Below are positions 9,285 through 22,307 of a DNA stretch of 64,000 bases, one piece after another (the first letter of the stretch is position 1; the number at the start of each line of letters is the position of its first letter). The translations under genes and the position numbers were made by a program. The notes below the pieces were generated by a model. It had not been told where the DNA came from. It worked only from the letters and a program-made list of their open reading frames with translations, and did no database searches. Source of the stretch: Ochotona curzoniae (lineage: Eukaryota > Chordata > Mammalia > Lagomorpha > Ochotonidae); assembly GCF_017591425.1 (NCBI RefSeq), contig NW_024464918.1:8554001-8618000 (forward strand), read 5' to 3'.

Positions 9285-12200
9285 GATTGTGTCCTGCTTG
9301 CAAACTCTGACTAATCCACCACGTTAACAAAAATGTGATCACAGAAAATTCTACCATCACAAACATATTTACTTACATAAATAATAATAATAATATATGT
9401 GGCCATTCTCATCTAATGCTCATAATAAGATGAATCACAACAGAAAACAAAAGCCAAAATCAGGACTATATAACAAATGACCCATCTTAATTCTTAAGAA
9501 TTTTAAATTCTTTCTCATACAGCATAATAATGTTTAGTTCAATAAAATATCACATTGGTAATAGAATTTCACTTAAGATCCTATTAACTAATTATGCCTG
9601 CAGTCATTTTAGGTTGCATAAGTATACTCTTGGATCTTTGACAATGGTAAGAATATCCAATGACCTGTTTCTCACAACAATTCCATGCTTTTAAGTGACA
9701 CATGACAACCAAGTATATGCCCATTACTATATATTACATGCACATACACAAACATGCTATTATGGTCACATCACTCCGTTGGAGACAGACAGGATTCTAT
9801 GCTGCACAGGCATGTTTTCAAGTTTATACTACTTTATGTTTTGTCTTTGTTGGTAACAATGTACTGTGAATATCCTTCATCTCAATGAATATATTTCCAG
9901 GTCACCTGCAGTGGCTACCTGCTACTTAGCTGTTGTTCACCAAGTAAGTTGTTCCTAAACTTGATATAATGAGTGGCCTAGCATTTCCCAGGAGAGAAAT
10001 TCCTAGATAAACACATTGTTGCCACAACATGTCATTTCATACTTAAATCTAGGTTCTTTACTTTGCTCTTACCAACTTTGAACAATCCAGTCTATAGAAA
10101 CAAAACAGAACACACAAAGGGGACCTGGCATCCAGGATTATTGCCAATTGACTTTGGCAAATAAAATCAGGAGACTTTTAAGAAAATGAAAGATACATGA
10201 ACACCAGTTGTACAAAATGCCAGCAACTAGTTGGAGTATACGAGTCATTTAAGAGTTGCCAGTCATTTATGAGGTGATGGAATGGGCTCCTGTGGGCTCC
10301 TGGGGGGACAGTCTGGGTATATTTTGGCATTGGCATCAGCCAATTTTGAGTCAGTCTTCCTGGCTCATGCTGCGACTTTCTCCAGCGTCCTGCCTACATC
10401 ACACATCATGAGTTACAACACAACGCTGGCCAGTTTCTTGGAGGGAAGAGGCACTTAAAAATCAAATTGTTGTTTTTCTGTTGCCTATCATTAATTTTTA
10501 TGTGTTTAAAATACCTAAATAAAACTGCATTCTTCAATTCAGTAGAACATAGTTAATGGATTAAGAAGTCATTTATTATAAATATTTATAAAAATCTTTC
10601 TATATAAATGTATATCTTAATAGACAGATTATTTTTAGCCCTCCTAAAGGGAAATCCAAAGGCATTTAATCTATATTGTCTATTTTTCACATGAATAAGT
10701 TTGCCAATGTCTAGGACTTGCCAAATGCAAATTTATTATAATTTTAAATTGGCTCTATAATGGGCTCAGTGACAAAGCATATGATTTAATATTCTTCATT
10801 ACGATATTGTTTATATTTTATAGGAAAGTTACTTTATTACTATTTAACCACATTAAATTTCCCTGAGGAGTCTGATTATCCATTAATGCCTTAAATGGAT
10901 ATGTCACCCTGGACTGACTACAGAGTTTAATCCTCAACACAGACCAGTAGATGTTTGAGGAGAAGGTGAGGGCGGATCATCTATTTGGTGTAATTTGATT
11001 TCTAAAGTCCCTTGAGATGGGTGGTAAGGGGGAATTTTTCAAAAACCGGAAATCAACTCATAACTTAAAACACAGGTTAAATTGCTCTTAAGATTTTCTT
11101 CTTCCCCCATCACATTTAGATGATACACAATTTGATGTCAGTCTTTATCACAAATTAGCTTTGTTCTGAGTAATGTAGACTTTTTGTCAAATCTTATGCT
11201 GAATCATTAAAGAGACACTGTATAAAATCATTTCAAAAGTCAGACTGAAAATTTATTTAATTATGATATATTATTTGATATAACCTTAAAAAAATAAGAA
11301 TAAAGGAATACTCCTCATATAAATTACTCATTTGTGGAATTAAACATTCAATAATTCTTCTCAAGGAGGCTATATTCCCTTGCCTTTATCCTTCTACCTT
11401 ATTATTTTTCAACATAATTCAAACAGTACTTTTTTTTTCAGTTCACAAGTTAGATCAGAAATTGAATGGTTGACAATCCTGCCAATAAATCATTACAGCT
11501 TTTCTATTCATGCCCTTGTTATTCATGAGAAATTAATAGCATTTATAAAAATATCATGATTTAATTTAGATTTTCTTTCAACATGTAGTTGCTATGTACA
11601 CAGCTGATACAGAGCCCTCACAAGTCAGTAAGTACACATCATATTTTTAAGAGGAGAGGCACCTTCAGTACTTTCTCTCCAGCTGTGTCTTTTATCTTTC
11701 TTCCCTTATCCTGTAGATCAAGTCCCTCGGATTTTCAGTTTTTCCAACCCATCATGTAACATTTGAATGTTGGTTGCCATTAACCCTTGATATTTCTGTA
11801 TGAACCACTCCTACCATCAGATCCCCAATATTTAGCTCCTAATTAGATAATGCCCCAATCTTTTTGTCTTGAAGAAAGTGCTTTTTGATGCTCAAGCCTA
11901 CTTCAGAGTTCTTTGTTATACACTCCCATTCAAAACCTAATAATGCAATTATTTCATGAATACTTCATGAATGCTTCTCTTATCTCCTTTTCTATCCAGA
12001 GGCATCAAGAAACAAGGACTATGTCTTTCTTTTCCAATTATTATATTCCTGGAAAATATAACCCATGTAATAAGACGATTTTAAAAATCAAAAATATTTA
12101 TTTATGGATCGATATATTGGCAATTGCGAATGATTGTACAATGTAACTGGAATTTCTCCCAGTGAATGCTAAAACTCCACCCCATTATTGGGAAGAAGGT

Positions 12201-12489
12201 TGTGAAGTTGAGAGACACAAGAATTCATAACTTCATTGCAGCATGAATCAAAGGGAGATAGGAATGAGCTAAGTTCATGGTTGCTAAGTATCCCAGGGGA
12301 GAAGCTGGTGGAGTTTGTTTGAGGCGTCATTTTAATTGAGGGCTGTAATTACAAACACACATATATAGACACAGAGATCTCATCACAGAGTAGATCTATA
12401 GGGTAAATAAAACAAAAGTAAAAAAAAAATATGACAACTACATTCTAAATCACAGTCATTTTCACCAAATTCAAACTAATATGTAAACC
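9285..12489. other. Repeat-poor AT-rich unique sequence
   Basis: About 3.2 kb without a recognised mobile element, unusual against the flanking density. It holds a run of AAT at 9379-9398 and several ATTA/TAAT-rich patches, for example 10720-10910. A weak L2-like stretch may lie near 11970-12040. No coding signal is seen. Confidence 0.45.
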
Positions 12490-12700
12490 TCACCTACTGA
12501 GTACCAGGCACAGTTATAAACAATTATTTGTAAGCATCATTATGATTTAGCCTCAAAACAACATCAAGGAGACGTTCTTTCCAACCCCGCTGCCCCCACC
12601 ACCCCAGAGAGCTGAGACAATTGTTCAGTCTTGTTCTTAAGCAAAGGGCAAGGCAGGGTTGGGCCTGGCCTCTGTCTACACTGTCATACCTCACTTCATT
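12490..12700 (-). mobile_element. MIR SINE fragment, antisense
   Basis: The complement of the MIR 3' half is recognisable: tactgagtaccaggcacag, then cattatgatttagcctcaaaac, and a decayed core near 12600-12690. The ancient pan-mammalian family explains the sequence. Confidence 0.5.
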
Positions 12701-13714
12701 AGCTGTGAGTCATATCTATTACAGGTTAGCTTATTTTGTGATCTAATATCAATCCCATGTTTATTTAATGGTATTCTCCAAATTGAAAAAAAAAAAAACT
12801 AGTAATGGGACACGTCCAATATGCTATGCCTTAGAATACATTTCCATGTAAGTAATGTTTCTGAACACTTGATTCAGATCAGTGTGCAGAGATGGTTGCT
12901 CACACAGGGTGGATCCAGAATGTCACTGCCTGCTCATCCATGCACCTTGTTCTCTGTAGCTTCCTTCCAGGGACTCTGATCTTAGAAGTGTGATCCCAGG
13001 CAAAGCCTTTGTAGACAATGCTAGGGGCTAACTAGGACAGCAGCATAAATCTCCATGAAATGGCTCTACAAAAACCTACTTTTAAACATCCAACATTTTC
13101 ATTTAACAGGTTTCCTCACTTTTAGCCGCTGTAAACTGTCAAAAAATACACGGATAATTTTGCTTTGGCGCACAGATTGGTAGTTGCTGCCTGAATTCCA
13201 TCAAAGGAAAAAAATATTAATACTGCATATAGGCAGAATAATTCTAGTTGTCCAAATAAATCATTTTTAAATCCACTGTACTGGCCCAAAGGAATAACTG
13301 TCAAAACAGACACTGGCAAATGGAGGTGAATAGTTGGATAGATGGGGAAAAAATCCCATAATCCCTTAAAAATCAAGCCACATAGACAAGCACTTACTCC
13401 CTGTGGATGTGAAGATAAAGTTCTATTGAGCTTGAATGAGTCCAAGGTATTGGTCCTCAGACAGTTCAATCAAAAACTCACTGGGCAGAGTTATTTGCTT
13501 GCTCTCTGAGCTGGGGTGGCCTCCTTGAATTTGGATGGCCAAAGGAGAGAATGGAGATTGATGACACTTCTGTGGAAGCAGTTGGTTTAATCGCAGTGTG
13601 GTTGCATTTCCCGGTGCCACCTGGACTTGCAATGTCCCACACTGAGCACCAATGAAAAATGGCCTTTTCATTTTGCTTAGGATTCTCTCCTGATCCTTAA
13701 TGCCTTCCATAATT
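12701..13714. other. Unique noncoding sequence with unexplained minus-strand frames
   Basis: Minus-strand frames of 95 codons (13423-13710) and 115 codons (13122-13469) overlap. Neither shows a domain I know, a paired splice structure or a start context. The first begins beside the GC-richer block at 13715. I leave both as noncoding. Confidence 0.35.
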
Positions 13715-13875
13715 AAGGAGTAACTACCAGGGCGTGGGGCATTTCTAGGGGATTAATGGCCAACTGAGAGAGTTGATGGCCCGGAGCGTGTGGGGACTCA
13801 TTAACCTCAGCTGGTCATTAATTCCTTAGGAGCTGCCTGCGGTTGGGGTTTGGAGGGGAGACAACTCATTTGATG
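13715..13875. promoter_or_regulatory. Candidate conserved noncoding element
   Basis: A GC-richer, repeat-free block holding three TAAT/ATTA cores of homeodomain type (gattaatgg, tcattaacc, cattaattcc) and a perfect 5 bp dyad caact-gagag-agttg at 13761-13775. Motif clustering and lack of repeats suggest a developmental enhancer. Conservation is not testable here. Confidence 0.25.
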
Positions 13876-15384
13876 GCATTTCCAGGAAAAGAAAAAGTTA
13901 ACTTTTAAATTTGTGGAGTCACAGGACATCTGCCTTGAGAATACAGAATGCCGCTTCCAGCATTTCAACCTCACTGTGTTGTCAGGTCTCTCAGCTCCAG
14001 CAGTCTTTTTTACCCTGGGTGCTAGTATTAGAGAGAGCAGAAATAAACGAGACAGGATCTGACGTGGACACTGAGATGAACATCCTGCTATATACCAAAT
14101 GATGAAGTTAAAAGGGTTATGTTTTAATCTGATCAGACATCACCCTTTCTGAATCACAGACCTTTTATAGGTAATTAAGACAACACTATTTAATCTGTAC
14201 TAGCCTTCCTCCCTTGAGAATACTCATGAACAAAGCAGAAACTATTTACAAACATTTTATGCTTCTGAGGGTAGCGGCAACAGGTGATCTTTAGTAGGCT
14301 AGTAGTATGGCTGCAAACCGGAAGAATAAATTTGAGAAGCAATGAGATCCTTACCACTGAGATTTAGAACCTATGTCTCCAACATCACACAATGCCATTC
14401 CTTTGTTCTCACTCTAGAAATAGAACGTATGGAAGTTTGTAAGAATGTGATGGGCAAGAGTGCTCACTATGGACGTGTTTAAGCAGGGAGAAATTCCAAT
14501 GAGTCCAAGTATTTATTGGAAGCAGAATACTACATTACAGTGTATCAGTCCCTTAGAAAGTGAAGCTGCTGTTACAATAACTGAGGTCAAAAAGTATATG
14601 TAGGAAGTTCCTTAAATCACTAAGAACAACAACAAAACGATACGAAGTCCATGACATAAATTAGCTTAAGAGGAAGACACACAATACTATATTTACTATG
14701 GATGTACAGATTCATGTAAATGAGTAGAAAACAATTTAGGAACAGTACAGAGGCACACACATGTATACAATCATATGCACACACATCCACACACATAAAC
14801 ACACTCCAGAATAAAAATAGCAATTTTCTTTGAACGGTGATGCTGTCAAATTTCTATCTTTATTGACTATTTCTGCTCATAGGTAGTATTCTGAATGTAG
14901 GCCTTTACGTTTACATTAAAAGAGAAACCAGCATAACTATTTTCAGTTCAAACCAGATTAGCCATGCTTTGCAGGGTCCTTAAATGTTTGGGACATTGTG
15001 GAACATATCACAGCAAAACACTGAGTAAAACAGGATGCTGTCCTCAACCAACAGGCTAAGAGTCTCTGGGCTGAATGCCTCATGAGTGGAAAAAGAAAGT
15101 TTTGTACAAAATATTACATGTAAATCACAGTGCAATAACCCTAAAAGGAATTAAACAATGCCAGGAGTCAGGACGTTCCTGCATACCTGGTGGCCAAAGT
15201 GAAGACAGGGTGACACGGTCATGCAGGGATAGCATGAGAACGTTGGTTCCTGAGGTGCAGATGTGTATTATCAGCTGATACTTACAGTCTAACATTATCT
15301 GCCTCCGGAATCAGAGATCCTTTTAAAATGTATGTGAGATGGGCTTAGCCCAGACTTAGGAAACCCCAAAGTTCAGAGTTACAC
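13876..15384. other. Unique noncoding sequence
   Basis: AT-rich, no gene. A decayed CA-rich patch lies at 14750-14805 and explains the minus-strand frame there. Confidence 0.45.
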
Positions 15385-15570
15385 TGAGCACAGTACACTG
15401 TCTCCACTATGTCATTCATTGGTTAGTTCACCATGGGCAAATTAATGAAATATTCTGACATTAGTTTTCTCATTTATAAAAATTAGAAGAAAAATATCTG
15501 ATTCAAAGCTAGTTGTAAGGATATAATAATTTCTATTGAAGTTAGCCATAATATGTATGGCAATCTTATC
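15385..15570 (+). mobile_element. MIR SINE fragment
   Basis: Sense MIR core: tcaccatgggcaaattaatg, then gttttctcatttataaaaa and gttgtaaggatataat, in the order of the family consensus. Confidence 0.55.
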
Positions 15571-18500
15571 CAATAAGACTTTTTTTTTTTCATTATCTCT
15601 ACTAATATTATTACAACTGGTTATCAATGATTAAGAATTGAATGTTAACATTGGTTTCGCAGAGTAAGGCACCAACTGGAAAGATAAGCTGTACAAACAA
15701 AGTAATCTCTAGGACAAAGTTTCATTATTTGTGAAACAGGATTAAAAAAAACCTGACATCATAAAAACAAATTTGAGAAAATTGGGATATAAAGGAAAGC
15801 ACTATTTCTTTCATATTATTAGTTTACCCTCCAAAATATGGATTTAAGCAGCATGTAACAGGGTTGGGGCAAACTAATCCAGTGTTTTTGGTCAGTTATT
15901 ACCCTTCCCTTATTGAGGTCAAATCTCATTCTAAGTCAGACTTACAATTTTCATTCCAATGATGACAGAGAAGACCACAATTGTTCAGAAACTCAGTGGC
16001 CCAGAAAAGAAAGTTGGCTTCTTGATGTTTCTCTCTAGCAAAAGGTGAAACTGGGACTCTCTGCTACTTTGCGGTATGGTGTAATACTCGCCAAATCCTA
16101 TATTAGAAAGATGGACCCTAATATATTCATGATAATCAAATATGGCCAAATTATTGATGCTGTAGGTGCCTTTTCATGTACTATAACTAAAAAACATTCA
16201 AGATGATGAAAATGCCATTTAAACTACTTGCTATGTTTTCCCACGAGATCTGGGTCCTCATTTTGCATTAATGCTAGATTCACAATGAACACTGTAAGTG
16301 GGGACAATGCTGATGGCATGATGCAATCCAAAGAAAGAAGGTTCGGGGGATACCTCAAAAAAGGAGTGGAAAAATTGGGCTTCACATAAGTTTCCTTTAG
16401 AAAAAAAAACACATTAAAATCTACGTACAGTTTTGCATAACGTATTTTAAGAGTTTTTTTAAAGCCCTTTTGTACATCGGATTTCAGAAATTTTTATAGC
16501 AGAACAGATGATTTAATCAATTTTCATGAGCTTTCTGAAAAACCCTCAAGGAGCTCACAGCGCAGATCTATCTTCCAGCGTTACACACCACAGTGAGATC
16601 TTCTCTTCACCCTGGCTGCCCAGGTTCTCTCGGTGGCTAAAGCAGACAGATCACTCAGCCTTGCCAACCCCATTTTTCTATCAGTTTTTCCTGCTCTTTC
16701 CAGCTGATTTTATTTATTTCATTTTGGGGGGGGGGGGTGCAACAAGTGAGGTAAACCAACAGCCCTAAAATAATTACAGGTAGCACATTTATCATAGCAA
16801 CAATCAATGACATAGTAAGAAATTTTCTTCATTTTATTTCAACAGTTCTATTGACACCCGAGAAAACATCTCCAGCGTTTTTTCATTATTAATAGTTGAT
16901 CTTTTTTTTTCTTTTATCAAACAATGAGTATGCTGTGTAGGGATTACAGCCCGGAATTTCACAGACTTGTTTGTTATCCATGTGTTTATTCCTTTGCTTT
17001 TGATTACCATCTACTCATGACAAGTTGAATTGATTTTAACTTCTGTGATAATGATTACAATGACCACCTTCAAAACATATTTAATATATGACTAGAGTGA
17101 GTTCAAGAAAAGTTCCAAGGAAATAATGTGTGGATGAATGAAACTTAATCTCTATTTCCCCATTCTCTGCATGGTATAACGACTAAGTTCACCCCACTGA
17201 AGTACTACCCTGCCCAGGTCAGCACAATCACTACCTTAGCTGGCTGACTAGACAAAGAAAGTTGTCAACAAAATCATGGTAGGTAAATGACTACTGAATA
17301 AAGGAAAACTACAGAATCAAACAAGATTTGGAGAGTTGGATGGGTAGAGGTCTGCCTATGGCATAGAGGGGTTGGGGTGGATATTAGGGAGCTGGTCAAG
17401 AAAGAGGATGAGACCAGTAAATGGCATCTCTCTATCCAAGGAAGCACCCAATTTTGATGATTTATCTGGAATAAATAGTTCTTAAGGTATTACCCCTAAA
17501 CTAGCAACTGCTGAATTCTTTTTCTTGTGAGAAATATACCTTATAGGGTCCCATATATCCTACTTAGACAGAAATTCCTTGTCTAAAACCCTGATGGGTG
17601 CTGATTTTGCTTGGTGATTTTTCATGCAGAGATCTCATTTGGCAAATCTACATAATCAAAACTGTGATTCCTGAAGGTAAGAGAAGATATCACCTTAGTA
17701 TGATGGGGTTTAAGGACCAAATGCTTGTAGTCATTAAACTATAGTACTGAGAATGCAGTGGGCTAGGCAGGGAGTTAGCAAGTAACAAAGGGGTCGAGAG
17801 GTTTTCCGAATTCTTGAAGCAAACAGTTCTGAAATTCTTACTCTATTCCCTTCCAAGCCATTCCCCATGATGCACCTGAGTCTGCTCTGCCATGAAGATG
17901 GCATGATTAACATACATAAAACAAGATCCACAAGGAGATTCCATAAAACCTTCTTAAAGACCATTATTAAAGCCCATCTAGACTGCACTGTGTCTGTAAA
18001 ATTATACAACTGTACAACCCGATAAAGGGGCAAGACTCAAACATAGTGAGACAAATATCACTCCTCTTGGAGCTGGCTGCATTCAGTTCTTAATGTGTAC
18101 TTTCTCTTTAATCCTTTTAAATGAAGTGTCACATTCTTGTATTTTACCTATAGCTTTTCCCTAAACTGCCTTACCACATAGTGTTGCAGGGCTTGTGAGA
18201 GAGATCACATCGGACAAGTCTAGGATGTATTAAAGAGTCTATTAACCAAGTCTGGTGATGGGGTAGTCCATGTAGCAATCCTGAATCAAAATCCTGAGAG
18301 GTAAAAATGGTCACGACCATGAAACCCATCCATTAAACTGAAGACCTATGTCCCAGCCTCCCCAGCAAGATAAATTATCCCGAGATGTGCAGCAAACAAC
18401 CTGGAAACACAAAGCTGGAAATGTTCCCCTCTTCTACCTCTTCCTGGCTTCTCTGTCCGTATTCCACTACTGCTAGGCCTTATCTCTCCTGTAACTCTTA

Positions 18501-19374
18501 AAAGTAGACAAATAAGAAATACAAAGCATCTTAGTATTTACATCTGCACTGATTTGCTCAAGCAGTGAACACAGTGAGAAATACAGATATACAGGGGCCA
18601 TGTTCATGGGCTACCTGTCCTCGGAGTCTGTCTGTGTGAGGTGAGAGAGCAGGTAGGTACTGGAAAGCCAAAGAATCAAAGTGCAAGAGTGATGGGAGCA
18701 CATGACCAAAACAGAGAGTGCCTCTCTGTCATGGGCCTTTATGGGGGCTTGCCAGGGAATGGTCACACAACAATGTAATACCACCTCCTCTTGGGCTGCA
18801 GGTGATGACAGGGGAGCATCACAGGCAGGCAGAAAGGACCATAGATGTGGAGGTGGTGTGACTCAAGTTTCTGGCCTTGAAGTATCTGCCCAGGACTATA
18901 GCCATAGACATAAAATCTGGAATACAAACACAGGGGACCCTTGCTTACTTCAAGACTATCCTATTTTTGGATAAATACACATTTAATATGGAAAAGCAAG
19001 CTAGCACCACCTTCATGCTTCTGCATGATGCCAGGCGTCCTTTCTTCAGCACAGGGAAAGAGGAGCCCTTGATCTGCTGGGAATGTAAGTCCTCATTTTC
19101 TAAATCAGCAAACCCCAAACTACAGATCAAAGCAGTTCAAAGTGTAAATCTCATCCAATTAATCAGACTACTGCCTCAAGTACTTCATTCGAACAAACCA
19201 CCACCACTTACTTTTTACCAAGATTATTTGGGATAAGCTTGATGGAGTTTTTTCTCCCACCACACAGTGAAGAAGCTAAGAAGGTTAAAAAAAAATAAAA
19301 CAAATAGGTAGTGGACAGAGTGAAAAACCCATTTGAAGAGCTCTCATAAGCCCATTTGAAACATTTTTTTTCCA
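15571..19374. other. Repeat-poor unique sequence
   Basis: About 3.8 kb with no recognised mobile element or gene. The frames at 18702-19236 (90 and 119 codons, different phases) share no motif with anything I know. Confidence 0.4.
16726..16737 (+). repeat. Poly-G run of 12
   Basis: Twelve consecutive G, rare in mammalian DNA and error-prone in sequencing, so the length may be uncertain. Confidence 0.9.
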
Positions 19375-19560
19375 AAGGAGTTCCAGCAACAATTATTACA
19401 GCTCATTTGCCTGCAAATGTGCTCTCTGTTGTTAATCAGTCAGTCATTAACCTCAGCAATATCAATGCTTTGTCACCATGCATTTCAAATCTGTGAATGA
19501 AGATGGGCAGACTTTAAGAGCTGCTTAAGCTGAAAGAACCCATTACACTATTTATTTTTT
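19375..19560. promoter_or_regulatory. Candidate conserved noncoding element
   Basis: Repeat-free block with clustered ATTA/TAAT cores and a perfect dyad catttgc-ct-gcaaatg at 19404-19419, close to paired POU-octamer half-sites. gttaatcagtcagtcattaacc follows 15 bp later (19435-19456). Enhancer function is inferred from motif density only. Confidence 0.3.
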
Positions 19561-20454
19561 TCCAAGGGAAACTAACCCACAAGACAAAGATTTCCACATG
19601 GGGCACTCAGCACGCTCCTGGGCTTTTCCCAGTGTCCTTTATCTAGGTTCATGCCCACATTTTCATTGCAAAGAAAAAGGTCTCAGCCACCGAACAACAC
19701 AATGGGGAAAATCGGAGGACTCAGACAGAGATGAAATTGCTGTGAAAATCTACAGGATAGGGGCCTGAAATGGCAATTGCTCTTCCCTTCCTCGCCAGCA
19801 AAAATGCAGAGGGAAGAACCAGCAGAGGCCAAAGGGGGGCCATTAATTATCTAGAGAATAAACTCTAACATCCTTAAAATGTAGTTTTTCTCCCCAAAGT
19901 GGTCATTTAGAAACTCAAGTGGGAGCAGGGCCTGTAGTTAACTCCTTCCATCATTCTTCCTTTAGGCTGGATTGTTCTCCATCCACTGTTTGGGTCCTTG
20001 TACAGGATCGCATGTAATGGGTAAGGATTGGTAAGAGAGTGAATAAATTACATGATGCTTCTTACAATGCTGGAAATACCCCACAACTGTATGCAATGTT
20101 TTATATTACAGAAAGTTTCTCATCAGAGATCTACAGTTTTCAGTGGATAGGTGATCACTTAGGAAAAAAAAATCCAAATTCCATTTTAATGAGTATGAAT
20201 CATCTTTAGTGTGCTCCCTTTTGTAACAGGTGCCCTGGGAGCCACTGTTTTAAGAGGTTTAGCACAGGTATGTTCAACAAATTTCAGTACATTCAGCCCA
20301 AGTAGACAACACTGTAGAGCTATAAAGAAGTATATATTGTCTATAAGCACTGAATGTACATATAAACAATATTTCAATGCTGTATATGAAAAGCTTATGA
20401 GGAGACCTAAAAAAAAAATCCATGGAAGAATGGAACCAACAGATAATGCAGGAG
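19561..20454. other. Unique noncoding sequence
   Basis: No gene or recognised repeat. It continues the composition of the block before it up to about 19870, including ccattaattatctagag near 19840. Confidence 0.4.
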
Positions 20455-20720
20455 TTGGGAGCTAGCTCAGTAAAGATACTCACAACCCATGTTGGAGTGT
20501 GTGGGATCTGTTCTCAACTCTGGCTCCTCACTGCAGTTCCAGCCAGGGGAGCCTAGAGAGGAAGTAATGTCATCTCAGGTAACTGGGTGCCTATCTCCCA
20601 CAAGGGAGACCCACACTGTGTTCCTGGCTCTTAGCTTTGGCCCCAGCAATGTTGTGAACACTGGGTGTGAATGAACAGCTATGAGCTGCTCCTTGCTTTG
20701 CTCTTTACAGCTCGTTTATG
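20455..20720 (+). mobile_element. Old C-type SINE
   Basis: Sense copy, highly diverged: ggagctagctcagtaaagat head, gtgcctatctcccacaagg, gagacccacactgtgttcct, ggctcttagctttggcccc, and a decayed 3' end. No tail or duplication recovered. Confidence 0.6.
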
Positions 20721-21999
20721 TTTAACAGTGTAATAATTAGTTACAACAATTACAAGTAAACTTTAAATGCTTGTGTACTGCTTTGCGTCATACAGATAAG
20801 TTTTTAGACTATTATTAAATGTACATCCATTACATTCACAGGTATTTTCCTAACTCTTTGGCTGCATTACGTCCCCAAACGGCAGTTTCTGGGTGATATT
20901 TGTTTTCCAGAATCTGATTTTTGAAAGGGCATTAGTATATGTTATACATAAAGGCATCCAAGTAATAAATCTCCAAATAATGAACAGGTTTCATCCTTCT
21001 AAGACTGTGGCTAGATTATCTGCTAAACATTTGAAGACCTCACTTCCTTACAGAGCCCCCTGCTAGAAAGTAGATTCCCACCAACCAGCCTGAAAATACA
21101 CCGGAGACATACAGATGTGCTTCATCAAGAGCCATTATTCCACAAAGGCAGAGTACCGCCACCATCTCTCACCCCATCTTGCAATACTTCCTTCTTCTGC
21201 TAAGGCAATTTACATACATAAAGCTATCAATTTAGTTAATTAGGCTTTAAAACTGCTATTTAAATAAGGATGAAACTTTTTTTTTCCTCCTCTAAAGCAA
21301 CACAAATAAATTATTGCTGTCGTCATAGACTGCTTAGCTGCTACTTTGCTAGAAAGCTTCAAAGTCTAACTTTGATGTGAAAAGAGTCTTAGGGAATATG
21401 CATATGAGGTAGGATTCTGAAAAAGAGCAGCTTTAACAGGAAGTCTTAGGGAAATAGAGAACAACAGTGAGCTGGAACCCTCCCTTTATGAGGGTGGCAG
21501 GCAAAGAATATCTTTATTATTTTGCTTTCAAATGTTCAAACCATCATTGTTTTCAAACAGTGAGGTACAGAAAATGCTTTGGCAATTCACAAATGCTGAT
21601 TCCTACAAAACCGAAGCCATTGTTGTGGAAGGTATGACTTCTTCATTAGGTTCTCATTGGACTGCTATAGTTCACTTTCAATACATAATTGATCCACAGA
21701 ACATGTGAATACATTCTTTTCAGTTAAGATTTCAGATGAAGAAAACCTTCCTAATGGCTGAAGAGACAGGTTTTAAACCCCAACATCTGGAATGAGCTGC
21801 TGACCAGAGGCCTCCTTTTGAGAAAGGGTGATCGAGGGGATGATGCAGGCACCTGGGTGTAGATTTTGGTATCTCAAAGGCTGCAAGATTTGGGTCTGTT
21901 TCTTTTGAGGCTCTGGAAATAAACAACCCTGTATGGGGACTAGGACACTACCAATTTTAGGGGCCAAGGGTAGCAAAGATTATACTACAGCTCATTACT
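20721..21999. other. Unique noncoding sequence
   Basis: Contains a TAAT-rich repeat-free patch at 21180-21400 (aatttagttaattaggc, ctatttaaataagg) that could be regulatory. No gene. Confidence 0.35.
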
Positions 22000-22307
22000 C
22001 AAACTGTAATAGATCAGCATGCCAAACAATATAGGCACCAGGAATATGGGATCATACAAAGAATGAAACCCACACACATTTCTCCCCTTCATTAGAATGT
22101 ACTTCTGGTCTCATTAAAAGTTCTACATTGGATTAAAAACAGTGCAGATTTAGGGGTCACTATCTGCTAACAGCCTTTTTTGAAGTCTCAGTGTGTCATT
22201 CCGCTTCCTCAATAAAACACTTTTGCTAGTCTCTGGTTTGCTCCTGAATTTTCTTCTCAAGTGGAAATGAAGAACCTGGGTATTTGGCGACTGTCCTGCT
22301 CCATGAC
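22000..22307 (+). mobile_element. ERV LTR remnant (3' part recognisable)
   Basis: The 3' half has LTR R/U5 character: cagtgtgtcattccgcttcc, polyadenylation signal aataaaa at 22211-22217, gctagtctctggtttgctcc and ttcttctcaagtggaaatg, ending near tgaca at 22307. The left boundary is a guess. No adjoining retroviral genes. A MER4/MER31-like class I LTR is likely, but the family is not certain. Confidence 0.5.

Noticed and set aside
13122..13710. Overlapping minus-strand frames of 95 and 115 codons as a gene
   Set aside because: Different frames, no domain, no splice link I can defend. Kept only as a note beside the candidate regulatory block.
18702..19236. Plus-strand frames of 90 and 119 codons
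   Set aside because: They overlap in different phases, have no motif, and look random in composition.
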